Source of the DNA: Thermomicrobiales bacterium
GTDB taxonomy: Bacteria; Chloroflexota; Chloroflexia; Thermomicrobiales; CFX8
DNA length: 64,000 nucleotides
Direction of reading: 5' to 3'
Assembly (NCBI GenBank): GCA_037045155.1
Contig: JBAOIG010000005.1
Location: forward strand, 1,054,001-1,118,000
In this document: positions 16,861 through 25,979 of the stretch, piece after piece
Layout: each line of letters starts with the position of its first letter
Position numbering within the stretch: position 1 is the stretch's first letter
Notes under the pieces: generated by a model
Told to the model about the DNA's origin: nothing
The model's database searches: none
What the model saw: the letters and a program-made list of their open reading frames with translations, nothing else
Translations under genes and position numbers: made by a program

Positions 16861-18276
16861 ATGCGCGCATACGAATCCAGAAGCGATTTGCTGGATGCCT
16901 TTCGCCCATACGGCGAAGTGCACAAGGACGGCGTCCACGTCTCTGATGCCCATGGTCTGCGTGGTGAGTTTGTCGATAATCTGGCCTATACATCGGCGCT
17001 AGGCGCCGATGTAATGAAGCTGGCAGCCCGGCACCTCATCTGGGAGCTTGCCCAGATCCTTGGCTGCCCTCCGGCCTCGATTCACGACTACTACATCGCC
17101 GGCGGCCGCAACGTCTGGCACAACCAGACGACCCCCGCGATCAATGTCCGCGCCATGGCCTACGATACTGCGCGCTCGATCGCTCGCGCGGCAAACAAGC
17201 TCGATGTGGGGCAGGTAATTTTCGAAATCGCACGCTCCGAGATGGGCTACACCGAGCAGCGGCCGGCCGAGTACACCGCGTCGATCCTTGCGGCCGCCAT
17301 TCGCGAGGGCTTCCAGGGGCCAGTCTTCATCCAGGGCGACCACTTCCAGATCAATGCCAAGGGGTACAAGGCAGACGCTGAAAAGGAGGTTCAGGGGGTT
17401 CGCGATCTGATCGACGAGGCGCTCGCGGCCGGATTCCTGAACATCGACGTCGACACATCGACCATCGTCGACCTCTCCTTTCCGACCGAAGATGAGCAGC
17501 AGGCTGAGAACGCCCGCCGCACCGCCGAGCTGACCGCCTATATCCGCCAGCACGAGCCGGAGAATGTCACCGTTTCGGTCGGCGGTGAGATCGGCGAGGT
17601 GGGGACCGAGAACTCGACCCCCGCTGAGCTGGAGGCGTTCATGCGCCAGTTCCAGCGCGAGTTGGCCGCGATGGATGGCGGCAAGCTGACCGGCATCTCG
17701 AAGATCAGCGTCCAGACTGGCACCAGCCACGGCGGCATTGTGTTGCCGGATGGCACGATCGCCAAGGTAAAGGTCGACTTCGAGACCCTCGGCCAGCTCT
17801 CGACGCTATCTCGCGAGAAATACGGGATCGCTGGCGCGGTCCAGCATGGCGCTTCGACGCTCCCGGAGACCGCGTTCGGTCACTTTGCTCAAGCCAACGC
17901 CTGCGAAGTCCACCTGGCGACCGGCTTCCAGAACATCATGTATGACAGCAGTGCGTTCCCGTCCGATCTGCTCGCAGAGATGTATGCCTACCTCGACGAG
18001 AATCATCCGGGCGATCGCAAGCCGGACATGACCGACGCCCAGTTCTATTACACGGCGCGCAAGCGGGCCATCGGTCCGTTCAAGAAGCAGCTCTGGGACC
18101 TTGACGACGCGACAAAGGGCGAGATCTGCGGAGAGCTGCAGGAGCGGTTTGAGCTCATCTTCAACAGCCTGAATGTCGTCAATACCTCATCCATGGTCCG
18201 CGACTTGACCCCGATTCAGAAGTTGCCGTTCCGCGCCGGTGATGAGATCAGCGACGTGCTGGTCGAGGGCGAGTAG
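16861..18276 (+). CDS. Class II aldolase-like protein (fructose/tagatose-bisphosphate aldolase family)
   Basis: 471 residues, longer than classical class II fructose-bisphosphate aldolases. Family motifs are recognisable: FIQGDHFQ (metal-binding region), VSVGGEIGEVGTEN (the class II EGELG motif), TGTSHGG (metal histidine) and VQHGASTLPE (like VLHGGSG). A zinc-dependent aldol reaction on a ketose phosphate is likely, but the exact sugar is not. The ATG at 16861 is preferred because GGGAGG at 16848-16853 is too close to the ATG at 16855. Confidence 0.82.
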   Translation: MRAYESRSDLLDAFRPYGEVHKDGVHVSDAHGLRGEFVDNLAYTSALGADVMKLAARHLIWELAQILGCPPASIHDYYIAGGRNVWHNQTTPAINVRAMAYDTARSIARAANKLDVGQVIFEIARSEMGYTEQRPAEYTASILAAAIREGFQGPVFIQGDHFQINAKGYKADAEKEVQGVRDLIDEALAAGFLNIDVDTSTIVDLSFPTEDEQQAENARRTAELTAYIRQHEPENVTVSVGGEIGEVGTENSTPAELEAFMRQFQRELAAMDGGKLTGISKISVQTGTSHGGIVLPDGTIAKVKVDFETLGQLSTLSREKYGIAGAVQHGASTLPETAFGHFAQANACEVHLATGFQNIMYDSSAFPSDLLAEMYAYLDENHPGDRKPDMTDAQFYYTARKRAIGPFKKQLWDLDDATKGEICGELQERFELIFNSLNVVNTSSMVRDLTPIQKLPFRAGDEISDVLVEGE

Positions 18277-18337
18277 CCGCGGACAGGCTGCCTGGAGGGG
18301 CGCCTCAGTGACGCCCACCCGTACCGTCCAGGCATCG

Positions 18338-18377
18338 ATCCGCATCCGCCGGCTGGATTCAGCCGGCGGATGCGGAT
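18338..18377. terminator. Strong bidirectional terminator hairpin (18-bp perfect stem)
   Basis: Arms 18338-18355 and 18360-18377 are perfectly complementary over 18 bp around a GATT loop, followed by TTTC on the plus strand. It lies between the converging aldolase-like and P1 peptidase genes and probably stops both transcripts. Confidence 0.8.
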
Positions 18378-18454
18378 TTCCGTTCGCGTTCAACAGTCGA
18401 TGTCACTGCCCAAACACCAACAGACGTAGCGGACATCGCGCTCACTGAGACGGC

Positions 18455-19579
18455 TCAACGGCCATTGTCGAGCCGGCCGGCCGCGCGGAGCAGCTCGGTG
18501 ACACGCTCGATTGGAAGCGCCTCGCGAGTGTTGCCATCGCGACCGACAACTGTCGTTGCGCGGAAGAGCGCGTTGACGATCGCTTCCTCTGTTGCCTCGA
18601 CCGTCGCCTGAAACAACGCGTCGATCGGCTTGTCGGTGTCAATCATCAGCTCGACCTGGATGGTCGGCGTCAGAGGCTCGTACGGTATTCGCACGGATGG
18701 CGAAGCCGAAAAGGCGATGACGTAGTCGCCGCTCCCGTTGCCCGCGATCGAGCCAGTGCGCGCCAGCCCGATGCCTGCCCGGCGGGCCAGTCGTCGCAGC
18801 CCGCGATCCAGCAAGGGTGCGTCGGTTGCGACGATCATCATGATCGAGCCACGCTCCGGCACGTCGTCTTCGGCGGCGAGTATTCGTCCAATCGGGACAC
18901 CGTCGATAACTAGCTGACCACGCCGGCCGAAGTTGGCCAGCACAAGCACCCCGACTGTCCATCCGCCGAGGTGAGCTGGCATGACCCGTGAGGACGTGCC
19001 GATGCCGCCCTTGTAGCCAAACGCCGTCATTCCGACGCCTGCCCCGACTGTGCCCTCAGCGACCGGGCCTGCGCTTGCCGATGCGATCGCCGCCAGCACG
19101 TGCTCTTCCCGGACATGCCGGCCCTGCATGTCGTTGAGCCATGCATCCGAGCATTCGCCGACGACCGGATTGACCGTCGAGGCGTCGATCCCGACGTCGG
19201 GATTCTCTCGGATGCTCCAGGCGACGATTGCATCGGTGACGAGGCCGACATTCATCGTGCCAGTCAGCGCGATCGGACTTTCCAGCGTTCCCAGCTCGTC
19301 GACCTGCTCCTGGCCCATGCACTTGCCGAAGCCGTTGATGATGTGAATGGCCGCTGGAACTTTGTCGCGATACAGGTTGCCGGCATGCGGCAGGATGACG
19401 GTGACGCCAGTGCGAACCGGTCCGTGGCCAGGGATCAGCGGGCCGTCGCCAGCAATCAGCGTCGTCTGTCCGACCATGACACCTGCGACGTCGGTGATCG
19501 CGTTCTGCTTCCCGGTCGGCAGCGTGCCAATCCGTAACCCGATGTCCCGCGAGCGAGGGCGTGTATCCTCTGACTGCAT
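18455..19579 (-). CDS. P1 family peptidase (DmpA-type aminopeptidase)
   Basis: 374 residues. Members of this family self-cleave to expose an N-terminal Ser/Thr nucleophile. Visible features: NAITDVAGVMVGQTTL near the start, NPVVGECSDAWLND, and GAGVGMTAFGYKGGIGTSSR, which includes the expected cleavage region before the small nucleophile. The later SIMMIVATDAPLLDRGLRRLARRAGIGLARTG is typical of DmpA/L-aminopeptidase relatives. It probably hydrolyses short or D-containing peptides in the cytoplasm. Confidence 0.9.
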   Translation of the reverse strand: MQSEDTRPRSRDIGLRIGTLPTGKQNAITDVAGVMVGQTTLIAGDGPLIPGHGPVRTGVTVILPHAGNLYRDKVPAAIHIINGFGKCMGQEQVDELGTLESPIALTGTMNVGLVTDAIVAWSIRENPDVGIDASTVNPVVGECSDAWLNDMQGRHVREEHVLAAIASASAGPVAEGTVGAGVGMTAFGYKGGIGTSSRVMPAHLGGWTVGVLVLANFGRRGQLVIDGVPIGRILAAEDDVPERGSIMMIVATDAPLLDRGLRRLARRAGIGLARTGSIAGNGSGDYVIAFSASPSVRIPYEPLTPTIQVELMIDTDKPIDALFQATVEATEEAIVNALFRATTVVGRDGNTREALPIERVTELLRAAGRLDNGR

Positions 19580-19669
19580 CCGACATCCTCTCCTTCGGCG
19601 TTGGAGGGGATGCTACGGATCGGTGCGGCGATTGGCAACCCGGATTGCGGTGGCGGATCGAGGGATAGC

Positions 19670-20812
19670 ATGAGCGAGGCGCAGCGCGCGCGTGATTACA
19701 GCAGAACGAAGGATCGCCTCAGTCTGCTCGGCGCTTTTCTGTCGCTGCTGTTCGGCCTGGCGTTCGTGTTCAGTGGGCTATCACGGAGACTGGCCGATCG
19801 GCTTCTCCCGGCGGGTGGCGAATCACTCGTTCAGCGATTGCGCTTTGCGACCATCCTGTCGGGTATGACGACCCTTGCCGGGTTGCCGCTGCGCTACTAC
19901 AGCAGCTACACCGTCGAGCATCGCTATGGGCTGAGCACGCAGGATCGGCGATCGTGGATCTCTGACATGATCAAGGGTTCGGCGATGAGTCTGCCGTTGG
20001 AGCTCGGGCTGGTCGAGGGACTCTACGCTGTGCTGCGTCGCTGGCCACGCCGCTGGTGGCTCGTCGTATCGGCGGCGGTGGTCCCGCTGTCAGCCGCGAT
20101 GTCGCTTCTGTTCCCGATTCTGATCGCGCCGCGTTTCAATCGGTACGAACCGTTGCGTGATGAGGCGCTTGCGGCGCGTCTGCGCGATCTGACGGCGCGG
20201 GCCGGTGTCCCGGTTGCGGACGTGATGCAGATGGACATGAGTCGTCGGACGGCGAAGGCCAACGCTTTCTTCGCCGGCATCGGCCGGACCCGGCGGATCG
20301 TGCTGGCCGATACGATGCTGGCGACGTTCAACCCCGAAGAGATCGAAGGGGTCGTCGCCCACGAAGCGGCTCATCAGGTGCACAGGGACATCTGGCGCTT
20401 CATCGGGCTGGCCGGGCTGACCACGGTGGTGACAACCGCGACGGTGAGTCGTCTTGCCAGCGAGGCGCTGCGGCGCCGGCCCGGCCTTGTCGGAACCAGC
20501 AGTCTGTCCGACCCACGTTCGCTGCCGATCCTCGGGATTGCGATGTCGCTGGCCGGCGTCCTGCTTTCGCCGCTCCAGCTTGGCTACAGCCGGAGGATCG
20601 AGCGGCGCGCGGACGCCTACGCCATTCGTCTGACCGGCAACCCGCGCGCCTATGCGGACGCGATGCGTAAGCTCGCGTCGCAGAATCTGGCCGATCCCAA
20701 TCCCCCGCGCGCCGTGGTGATCCTGCTGCACTCACATCCACCGCTGGCCGAACGCATTGCGGCTGCCCAGGCTGCCGAGTTCAACTTCGTCGAGGGAATC
20801 GAAGCAGGTTGA
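19670..20812 (+). CDS. M48 family membrane metalloprotease (Ste24/HtpX-like)
   Basis: 380 residues. Several membrane segments (for example LLGAFLSLLFGLAFVFSGL and WWLVVSAAVVPLSAAMSLLFPILI) flank a zinc-protease core with HEAAH (VVAHEAAHQVHRDI) and a third ligand in RRIERRADAYAIRL. The arrangement matches CAAX-type Ste24 proteases, which in bacteria act in membrane protein quality control. The ATG at 19670 follows GAGGGA. Its stop lies 4 bp from that of the converging methyltransferase, with no room for a terminator. Confidence 0.92.
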   Translation: MSEAQRARDYSRTKDRLSLLGAFLSLLFGLAFVFSGLSRRLADRLLPAGGESLVQRLRFATILSGMTTLAGLPLRYYSSYTVEHRYGLSTQDRRSWISDMIKGSAMSLPLELGLVEGLYAVLRRWPRRWWLVVSAAVVPLSAAMSLLFPILIAPRFNRYEPLRDEALAARLRDLTARAGVPVADVMQMDMSRRTAKANAFFAGIGRTRRIVLADTMLATFNPEEIEGVVAHEAAHQVHRDIWRFIGLAGLTTVVTTATVSRLASEALRRRPGLVGTSSLSDPRSLPILGIAMSLAGVLLSPLQLGYSRRIERRADAYAIRLTGNPRAYADAMRKLASQNLADPNPPRAVVILLHSHPPLAERIAAAQAAEFNFVEGIEAG

Positions 20813-20816
20813 CGCG

Positions 20817-21620
20817 CTAGCTTGCGGACTTGCGAGCGCGGAGCAGCAGCTTGTTGTCGTCTAGCGACTGAATCGCGCCCTCGTCGATGTCAATGGCAAA
20901 TGCTTCGAGGATCCGGTCCGGCGCGGTTAGAATGAGCTGCTCGAGCTCATCCTTTGCGGCTTCGGTCATCCTCGATCTTCCTGTCCACGATTCGTACTCG
21001 TAGCGACGCTGGAACGGCTCGATCGCGTCGATGACGAGGCCGGCCTCCTCGATGAACGAGCGCCACTCCGAGAGCTTGTAGGCGCGGACATGCGTCGTGT
21101 CACGTCGCCACTCGACCTCGTTGATGAACGCATCAAGCTCGTCATCCTCTGGGGCGAGCGAGTCGATCAACACAAAACGCCCGCCTGGCCGTAACACCCG
21201 GGCGACTTCGAGGCAAAAAGCGCGGACGTCATCGAAGTGGTGTGGGGCAATCCGGCAGCTGACGATATCGAAGCTGGCGTCGTCGAACGGCAAGTGCTCG
21301 GCCTCCGCGATCTCGAACGAGACGTTCTCGATCCCCTTCTCTCCGTGGATGAATCCCTCGGCGGCACGGAGCATCTCCGGCGTCAAGTCGCTCGCGACGA
21401 CGTGATGGACGTGTGGCGCGAGCGCCAGCGCAGTGTGCCCGCCGCCGGTGGCGATATCGAGGGCGTCGTCACCCGGTGTCGGGTCGGCGAGCTCGACCAG
21501 CCGATCGAGATCGCGGCCGGAGCGGTGCCGTTCGGAGGTGACGTAGTCCTGGGCGGTTCTCCCGAATTGATGCCGGACACGGTCTTTGTGGTCGATCGAC
21601 TGTTCGTTGTCATCAGCCAT
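20817..21620 (-). CDS. Class I SAM-dependent methyltransferase (UbiE-like)
   Basis: 267 residues. Motif I is ALDIATGGGHTALALAP, with motif II acidic VVASDLTPEML and later motifs FDIVSCRIAPHHFDD and RVLRPGGRFVLIDSLAPEDDE. The fold matches Methyltransf_11/UbiE proteins acting on small molecules such as quinones. The substrate is not apparent; no quinone genes lie nearby. The ATG at 21620 starts MADDNEQSID. Confidence 0.88.
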   Translation of the reverse strand: MADDNEQSIDHKDRVRHQFGRTAQDYVTSERHRSGRDLDRLVELADPTPGDDALDIATGGGHTALALAPHVHHVVASDLTPEMLRAAEGFIHGEKGIENVSFEIAEAEHLPFDDASFDIVSCRIAPHHFDDVRAFCLEVARVLRPGGRFVLIDSLAPEDDELDAFINEVEWRRDTTHVRAYKLSEWRSFIEEAGLVIDAIEPFQRRYEYESWTGRSRMTEAAKDELEQLILTAPDRILEAFAIDIDEGAIQSLDDNKLLLRARKSAS

Positions 21621-21696
21621 GGCTGTCTCGCCCTCGTTTCATTCCGACAATCACCGGTAGCAATGCGTAGCGTAACCGATTGCGGTGGATGAGCGG

Positions 21697-21730
21697 CAAA
21701 TAAAACGCGGCGGGTTCATCACCCGCCGCG
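21697..21730 (-). terminator. Rho-independent terminator of the PRC-barrel gene
   Basis: On the minus strand, CGCGGCGGGT and ACCCGCCGCG (21721-21730 and 21706-21715) form a perfect 10-bp stem with a 5-nt loop, followed by TTTTATTT. It lies about 35 bp past the stop of the gene at 21765. Confidence 0.85.
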
Positions 21731-21764
21731 CTTCCCCCATCCCCACAATGAAGGAATCTGTGTG

Positions 21765-22442
21765 TCAGGCCGGCGGGAGGTCGAAGTCTCCCGCGACGGT
21801 CGTGAGCGTGATCCTGTCGTCGATAATCGACGCGATTGCCGCCGCCGGGATCTGGACCCGGTCGCGATGGAAGATGCCGGAGGCGGCGACGATGGCGGTG
21901 ATTTCATCGCGGTTACCGTAGATAATCTCGCTTAGTGCCCCAACTGCCCGGCCGTCCCGATCGACAACCTCGACACCGCGGCCGAGCGCGACGCTGTCGT
22001 CCGGAAGATTCGACCGGCGTTCGACCGCTCCGCCATCGATTGTCGCCGATTCGAAGAACGGGCGGTCGACGCCGTGGAATCCCTTACCAGAGTAACCCGA
22101 TCCCCAGACTCCGGGCGCCGTTAGCCCACCCGCGATGCTGCCGGCGATAGGGTACGCATTGTCGGCCGTCTCATTCGACGCGGGAGTGACATACTGGTGG
22201 TAGATCAACCGAGGCAACCGTGATACCTCGTCGGCGGGAATCGCCAACTGAACGACGCCAGCTTCGATGCGCGCGATGTTGAATACCTCAACGATGCGGT
22301 CAGTATGTAGAAGATGGCCGGCGCGGACGATGATCTCAAGAACCTCTCGATTATCTGGCGATACGACGAGGCGGGTCACCTTGCCGACCGGTCTGTCATC
22401 AGCTCCGACGACCAGGCTCCCAAGCGCGATCTGATGATCCAT
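21765..22442 (-). CDS. PRC-barrel domain protein
   Basis: 225 residues with two PRC-barrel-like halves. The first is near residues 5-70 (LGSLVVGADDRPVGKVTRLVVSPDNREVLEIIVRAG) and the second near 150-220 (GRGVEVVDRDGRAVGALSEIIYGNRDEITAIVAASG, DRVQIPAAAIASI). They are joined by a Gly/Ser/Tyr-rich loop. PRC-barrels occur in RimM and photosynthetic reaction center H subunits; in stand-alone proteins they act as adaptors, often in stress responses. Exact role unknown. A strong terminator follows. Confidence 0.85.
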   Translation of the reverse strand: MDHQIALGSLVVGADDRPVGKVTRLVVSPDNREVLEIIVRAGHLLHTDRIVEVFNIARIEAGVVQLAIPADEVSRLPRLIYHQYVTPASNETADNAYPIAGSIAGGLTAPGVWGSGYSGKGFHGVDRPFFESATIDGGAVERRSNLPDDSVALGRGVEVVDRDGRAVGALSEIIYGNRDEITAIVAASGIFHRDRVQIPAAAIASIIDDRITLTTVAGDFDLPPA

Positions 22443-22653
22443 CGGCTATCTCCTCCAAGCGTCACCTCTACCAGTCATCAGGATTGAAGATACCAGAGCG
22501 CCTGCCGCGGGGGCGCGCGAAAGTGGAATGAAATGTGACGATCCCGTGTCAATGGGCCAGGCGGCGACTATAGCCACTGGCGGTCGGAGCCGTGACCCGT
22601 CACAATCAGGCCGGGCGGGGAAGCGCGAGAGGATCGCGGCGTGAGCGAGGAAG

Positions 22654-24864
22654 ATGTTCTATAGAATCGGCCGATGGTCCTACCGGCATCGACGACTGGT
22701 TGTTCTGGTCTGGTTCGTAGCATTCATCCTTGCGATTCCGATCCTGCCCCGGATGACGGACGTTCTCAAGGTCGGCGGATTCTCGAACCCGACGATCGAA
22801 GCCGCTCGTGCCCGGCAACTTCTCGAAGATGAGATCCCGAGCTTCTCCCCTTCCACGCTCGTGGTGATCTTTCAATCCGACACACTGACTGCGTTCGAGC
22901 CGCAATATTCCGAGGCCGCGAATCGGGCACTGGCTGGCGTGATGCGGCTGCCCGAGGTGACTGGTGTAACGGCATTCCAGCAGAATCCGGCGCAGATCTC
23001 GCGAGGCGGGCACACGGCTTATTCACTGGTGCAGCTCTCGTTATCGCCCGAGCAGTCGCAGCGGCTGATGCCGGCGATTCGGGAAGCGATCGTGGAGTCT
23101 CCGGAAGTCACCGTGACACTGGCCGGCGCTCCGGCTTTCTACGAGGACGTTGAGCGAATCTCCGAGCAGGATCTGCGGCGGGCCGAAGTAATCGCGATTC
23201 CGTTCGCGCTCATCGCTCTCGTCATCGTCTTCGGCTCGGTCGTTGGCGCGGCGGTGCCGCTCGCCGTTGGCGCGCTCAGTGTCGCCGCCGTCATCGGGCT
23301 GCTCTGGCTGATCGCTCACGCAGTCGATATGTCGATCTTTGTCCTGAATCTGACGACGATGCTTGGCCTCGGCCTGGCAATCGACTACTCGCTCTTTATG
23401 ACGAGCCGGTTCCGTGAGGAGGCGCCTCACCGACCGTTGGTCGAGGCAATTGCCGTAACGGTCGGCACTGCCGGCCGGGCGGTGTTCTTCTCGGGGCTGA
23501 CGGTGCTGATCGGGCTGGCCGGGCTGGCGCTGTTCGATTTCATGTTCCTGCGCTCGGTTGGCGTGGCGGGAGCGCTTGTCGTCGCTGTCGCTGTCCTGGG
23601 AGCGCTGACGCTCTTGCCGGCCGTCCTCGGATTTGTCGGCCCCCATATCGATCGGCTGCGCCTGTTCCACCGGGGCGATCACCGCGGCGGCTCGTTCTGG
23701 GCCATCCTCGCCGGCTGGGTGATGCGCCATCCATGGAGCGTATTCATCCCGGTCATAATCTTTCTGGTGACACTCGGGTTGCCGTTCGCCAACGTCGAGC
23801 TGTCCTCGCCGGACGCCACGATTCTGCCGCTACGGGTCGAGTCGCGACAGGGGTTCGAGGTGCTACGACGCGAGTTCGGGGATGGCGAAATTTCGCCGAT
23901 CGTCGTCGCTCTCCGCACACGCGGAGAGCCCACCACGCCGGAGAATCTGGCGGCGCTCTGGGATTTCACCCGCCACTTTGCCGGGGACGACCGGGTGACG
24001 CGAATCGATAGCCTGGTCACTCTCGATCCCCGCCTCAGCCTGGCGCAGTACGATCTTCTCTACAACACAGGGCAGACGAGCGATCCGTTCATCTCCGCCG
24101 CGCGAGCCAAGCTGGCCGGCCCAGATGCCACGGTCGTCCTTCTCTACACTCGCGGTCTGCCGACTGACACCGCGAACAAGGCGTTGCTCCGAGATATCCG
24201 CGCGTGGCCGATCGGCGGAGACACGCAGATGCTGGTCGATGGCGGCACTGCCGAAGTGGTCGATGTCGTGCATGAGATGTATTCCGAGTTCCCGCGGGTT
24301 GCGGCGGTGGTTGTGCTATCGACGTACCTCGTGCTGCTGTTCCTGTTCCGCTCGGTCGTCCTGCCGCTCAAGGCGATCCTGATGAACGCGCTGTCGATCA
24401 TCGCGTCGTACGGCGCGCTCGTCTTCATCTTTCAGGAAGGGCATTTCTCGAACGTTCTCGACTTCGAGCCACTCGGTTTCGTCGAGGCATCGTTACCGAT
24501 TCTGATGTTCTGCCTGCTCTTCGGGTTGTCGATGGACTATGAGGTCTTCCTGCTGTCTCGCGTTCGCGAGGCGTATCTGGAGACGCACGATAACACCGGC
24601 AGTGTCGCAATCGGGCTCCAGCGCAGCGGCCGGATCATCACTGGCGCGGCACTGATCGTGGTTGTTGTCACGCTTTCGTTCGTGTCAGCGGAGATCGTGC
24701 TGGTCAAGGCGCTCGGCCTCGGCATCGCGCTCGCTGTCCTGCTCGACGCGACCATCGTCCGCGCGCTGCTCGTGCCGGCGACGATGCGCTTGCTCGGTGA
24801 CGCCAACTGGTGGTTGCCGAGCTGGATAGCACGGCTGCTGCCGAAAAAGGAGTTCGATCATTGA
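22654..24864 (+). CDS. MMPL/RND family exporter
   Basis: 736-residue inner-membrane protein with two repeated halves, each beginning with a single membrane helix (RLVVLVWFVAFILAIPILP; WSVFIPVIIFLVTLGLPFA), an extracellular domain, and a bundle of about five helices. The MMPL motifs are visible: GLGLAIDYSLFMTSRFREE in the first half and FGLSMDYEVFLLSRVREAY in the second. These carry the Asp/Tyr pairs of proton-coupled transport. The family exports lipids and hydrophobic compounds. The stop overlaps the TTG start of the next gene. Confidence 0.94.
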   Translation: MFYRIGRWSYRHRRLVVLVWFVAFILAIPILPRMTDVLKVGGFSNPTIEAARARQLLEDEIPSFSPSTLVVIFQSDTLTAFEPQYSEAANRALAGVMRLPEVTGVTAFQQNPAQISRGGHTAYSLVQLSLSPEQSQRLMPAIREAIVESPEVTVTLAGAPAFYEDVERISEQDLRRAEVIAIPFALIALVIVFGSVVGAAVPLAVGALSVAAVIGLLWLIAHAVDMSIFVLNLTTMLGLGLAIDYSLFMTSRFREEAPHRPLVEAIAVTVGTAGRAVFFSGLTVLIGLAGLALFDFMFLRSVGVAGALVVAVAVLGALTLLPAVLGFVGPHIDRLRLFHRGDHRGGSFWAILAGWVMRHPWSVFIPVIIFLVTLGLPFANVELSSPDATILPLRVESRQGFEVLRREFGDGEISPIVVALRTRGEPTTPENLAALWDFTRHFAGDDRVTRIDSLVTLDPRLSLAQYDLLYNTGQTSDPFISAARAKLAGPDATVVLLYTRGLPTDTANKALLRDIRAWPIGGDTQMLVDGGTAEVVDVVHEMYSEFPRVAAVVVLSTYLVLLFLFRSVVLPLKAILMNALSIIASYGALVFIFQEGHFSNVLDFEPLGFVEASLPILMFCLLFGLSMDYEVFLLSRVREAYLETHDNTGSVAIGLQRSGRIITGAALIVVVVTLSFVSAEIVLVKALGLGIALAVLLDATIVRALLVPATMRLLGDANWWLPSWIARLLPKKEFDH

Positions 24865-25979
24865 GACGCCGGTTTGTCGTCGCCTTTGCGCTGCTGGCGC
24901 CCCTCATCGCGGGTTGCGGCGCAGGTGCATCTTCCCAGACCAGCGGCGCGTCAACCGGTGAGCCTACCGCCACTCGCGCCGCAGCGGCATTCGTCGCGCC
25001 ATCCCCAGCCATCGAGCCAATTCGCTTTCCGGGAGATGAAGCGCCTCACGATATGCTGACCGAGTGGTGGTATTACACCGGCCACCTCTTCACTGCCGAT
25101 GGCGCTCGCTACGGGTTCGAATATGTCATCTTCCAGGCAGAGCGTGGCGCGTTCCCACCCTACTACGCCGCGCACTTCGCGGTTACTGACAACGCCGGCC
25201 AGCGCTTCGTCTACGATCAGCGAGCGGGGCCGGATGCGCGACGCGACACCGAGGCTGGGTTCAGCCTCGACCTCGATGGCTGGACGATGGCCGGCGCGCT
25301 CGGTCACGATCGACTGGTGGCCGACATGGCCGGATTCGCAATCGATCTCGATCTCACAGCCGCGAAGCCGCCCGCGTTGCACGATGGCGATGGCTACGTG
25401 TCGTTCGGCCCGGCCGGCGGCTCGTATTACTACTCGCGCACGCGGCTGGATGTCAGCGGAACACTCGTCGTCGATGGAGACCCGCGCTCGGTGACCGGTG
25501 AGGCATGGATGGATCATCAGTGGGGCAACTTCATCCAGGTCGGCGGTGGCGGGTGGGACTGGTTCTCGGTTCAGCTTGATACCGGTTGGGACATGACAAT
25601 CTCGCTCGTGAGAGGCCTCGACGGATCGCTCTCGGCGGAGTACGGGACGATTGTCGATCCGGCTGGCGTCGCCCACCACCTCGCCGCCGAGGATATCGAC
25701 GTCCGTGTAGTCGAAACATGGACGAGCCCGCGTTCGGGCGCGGTCTACCCGGCCGGCTGGCAAATCGACCTGCCAACTCACGATTGGTCGATTCTGCTGA
25801 CACCCTCACTGGCCGATCAGGAGCTACAGACGCAGGCGACGACGGGGGTGACCTACTGGGAGGGCGAGGTTGTCGTGAAGGGCGTTGTTGCCGGTAAACC
25901 CGCTCTCGGTCTGGGTTATGTCGAGTTGACCGGGTACGCGCCGAATACTGTAACGGCAACCCCGGCCGTCATACCATGA
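24861..25979 (+). CDS. CrtC/AttH lipocalin-like lipoprotein
   Basis: 372 residues from a TTG at 24861 that overlaps the exporter's stop (TTGA); AAGGAG at 24847-24852 supports it. Signal peptide with lipobox (LIAGCG). The mature part begins with IRFPGDEAPHDMLTEWWYYTGHL and contains FEYVIFQAERG and EAWMDHQWGNF, typical of the tandem-lipocalin AttH/CrtC hydroxyneurosporene synthase superfamily. Homologues hydrate carotenoids or bind lipids. Coupling to an MMPL exporter suggests a secreted or surface lipid partner rather than pigment synthesis. The gene converges with the next one with an 11-bp overlap. Confidence 0.85.
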   Translation: MRRRFVVAFALLAPLIAGCGAGASSQTSGASTGEPTATRAAAAFVAPSPAIEPIRFPGDEAPHDMLTEWWYYTGHLFTADGARYGFEYVIFQAERGAFPPYYAAHFAVTDNAGQRFVYDQRAGPDARRDTEAGFSLDLDGWTMAGALGHDRLVADMAGFAIDLDLTAAKPPALHDGDGYVSFGPAGGSYYYSRTRLDVSGTLVVDGDPRSVTGEAWMDHQWGNFIQVGGGGWDWFSVQLDTGWDMTISLVRGLDGSLSAEYGTIVDPAGVAHHLAAEDIDVRVVETWTSPRSGAVYPAGWQIDLPTHDWSILLTPSLADQELQTQATTGVTYWEGEVVVKGVVAGKPALGLGYVELTGYAPNTVTATPAVIP

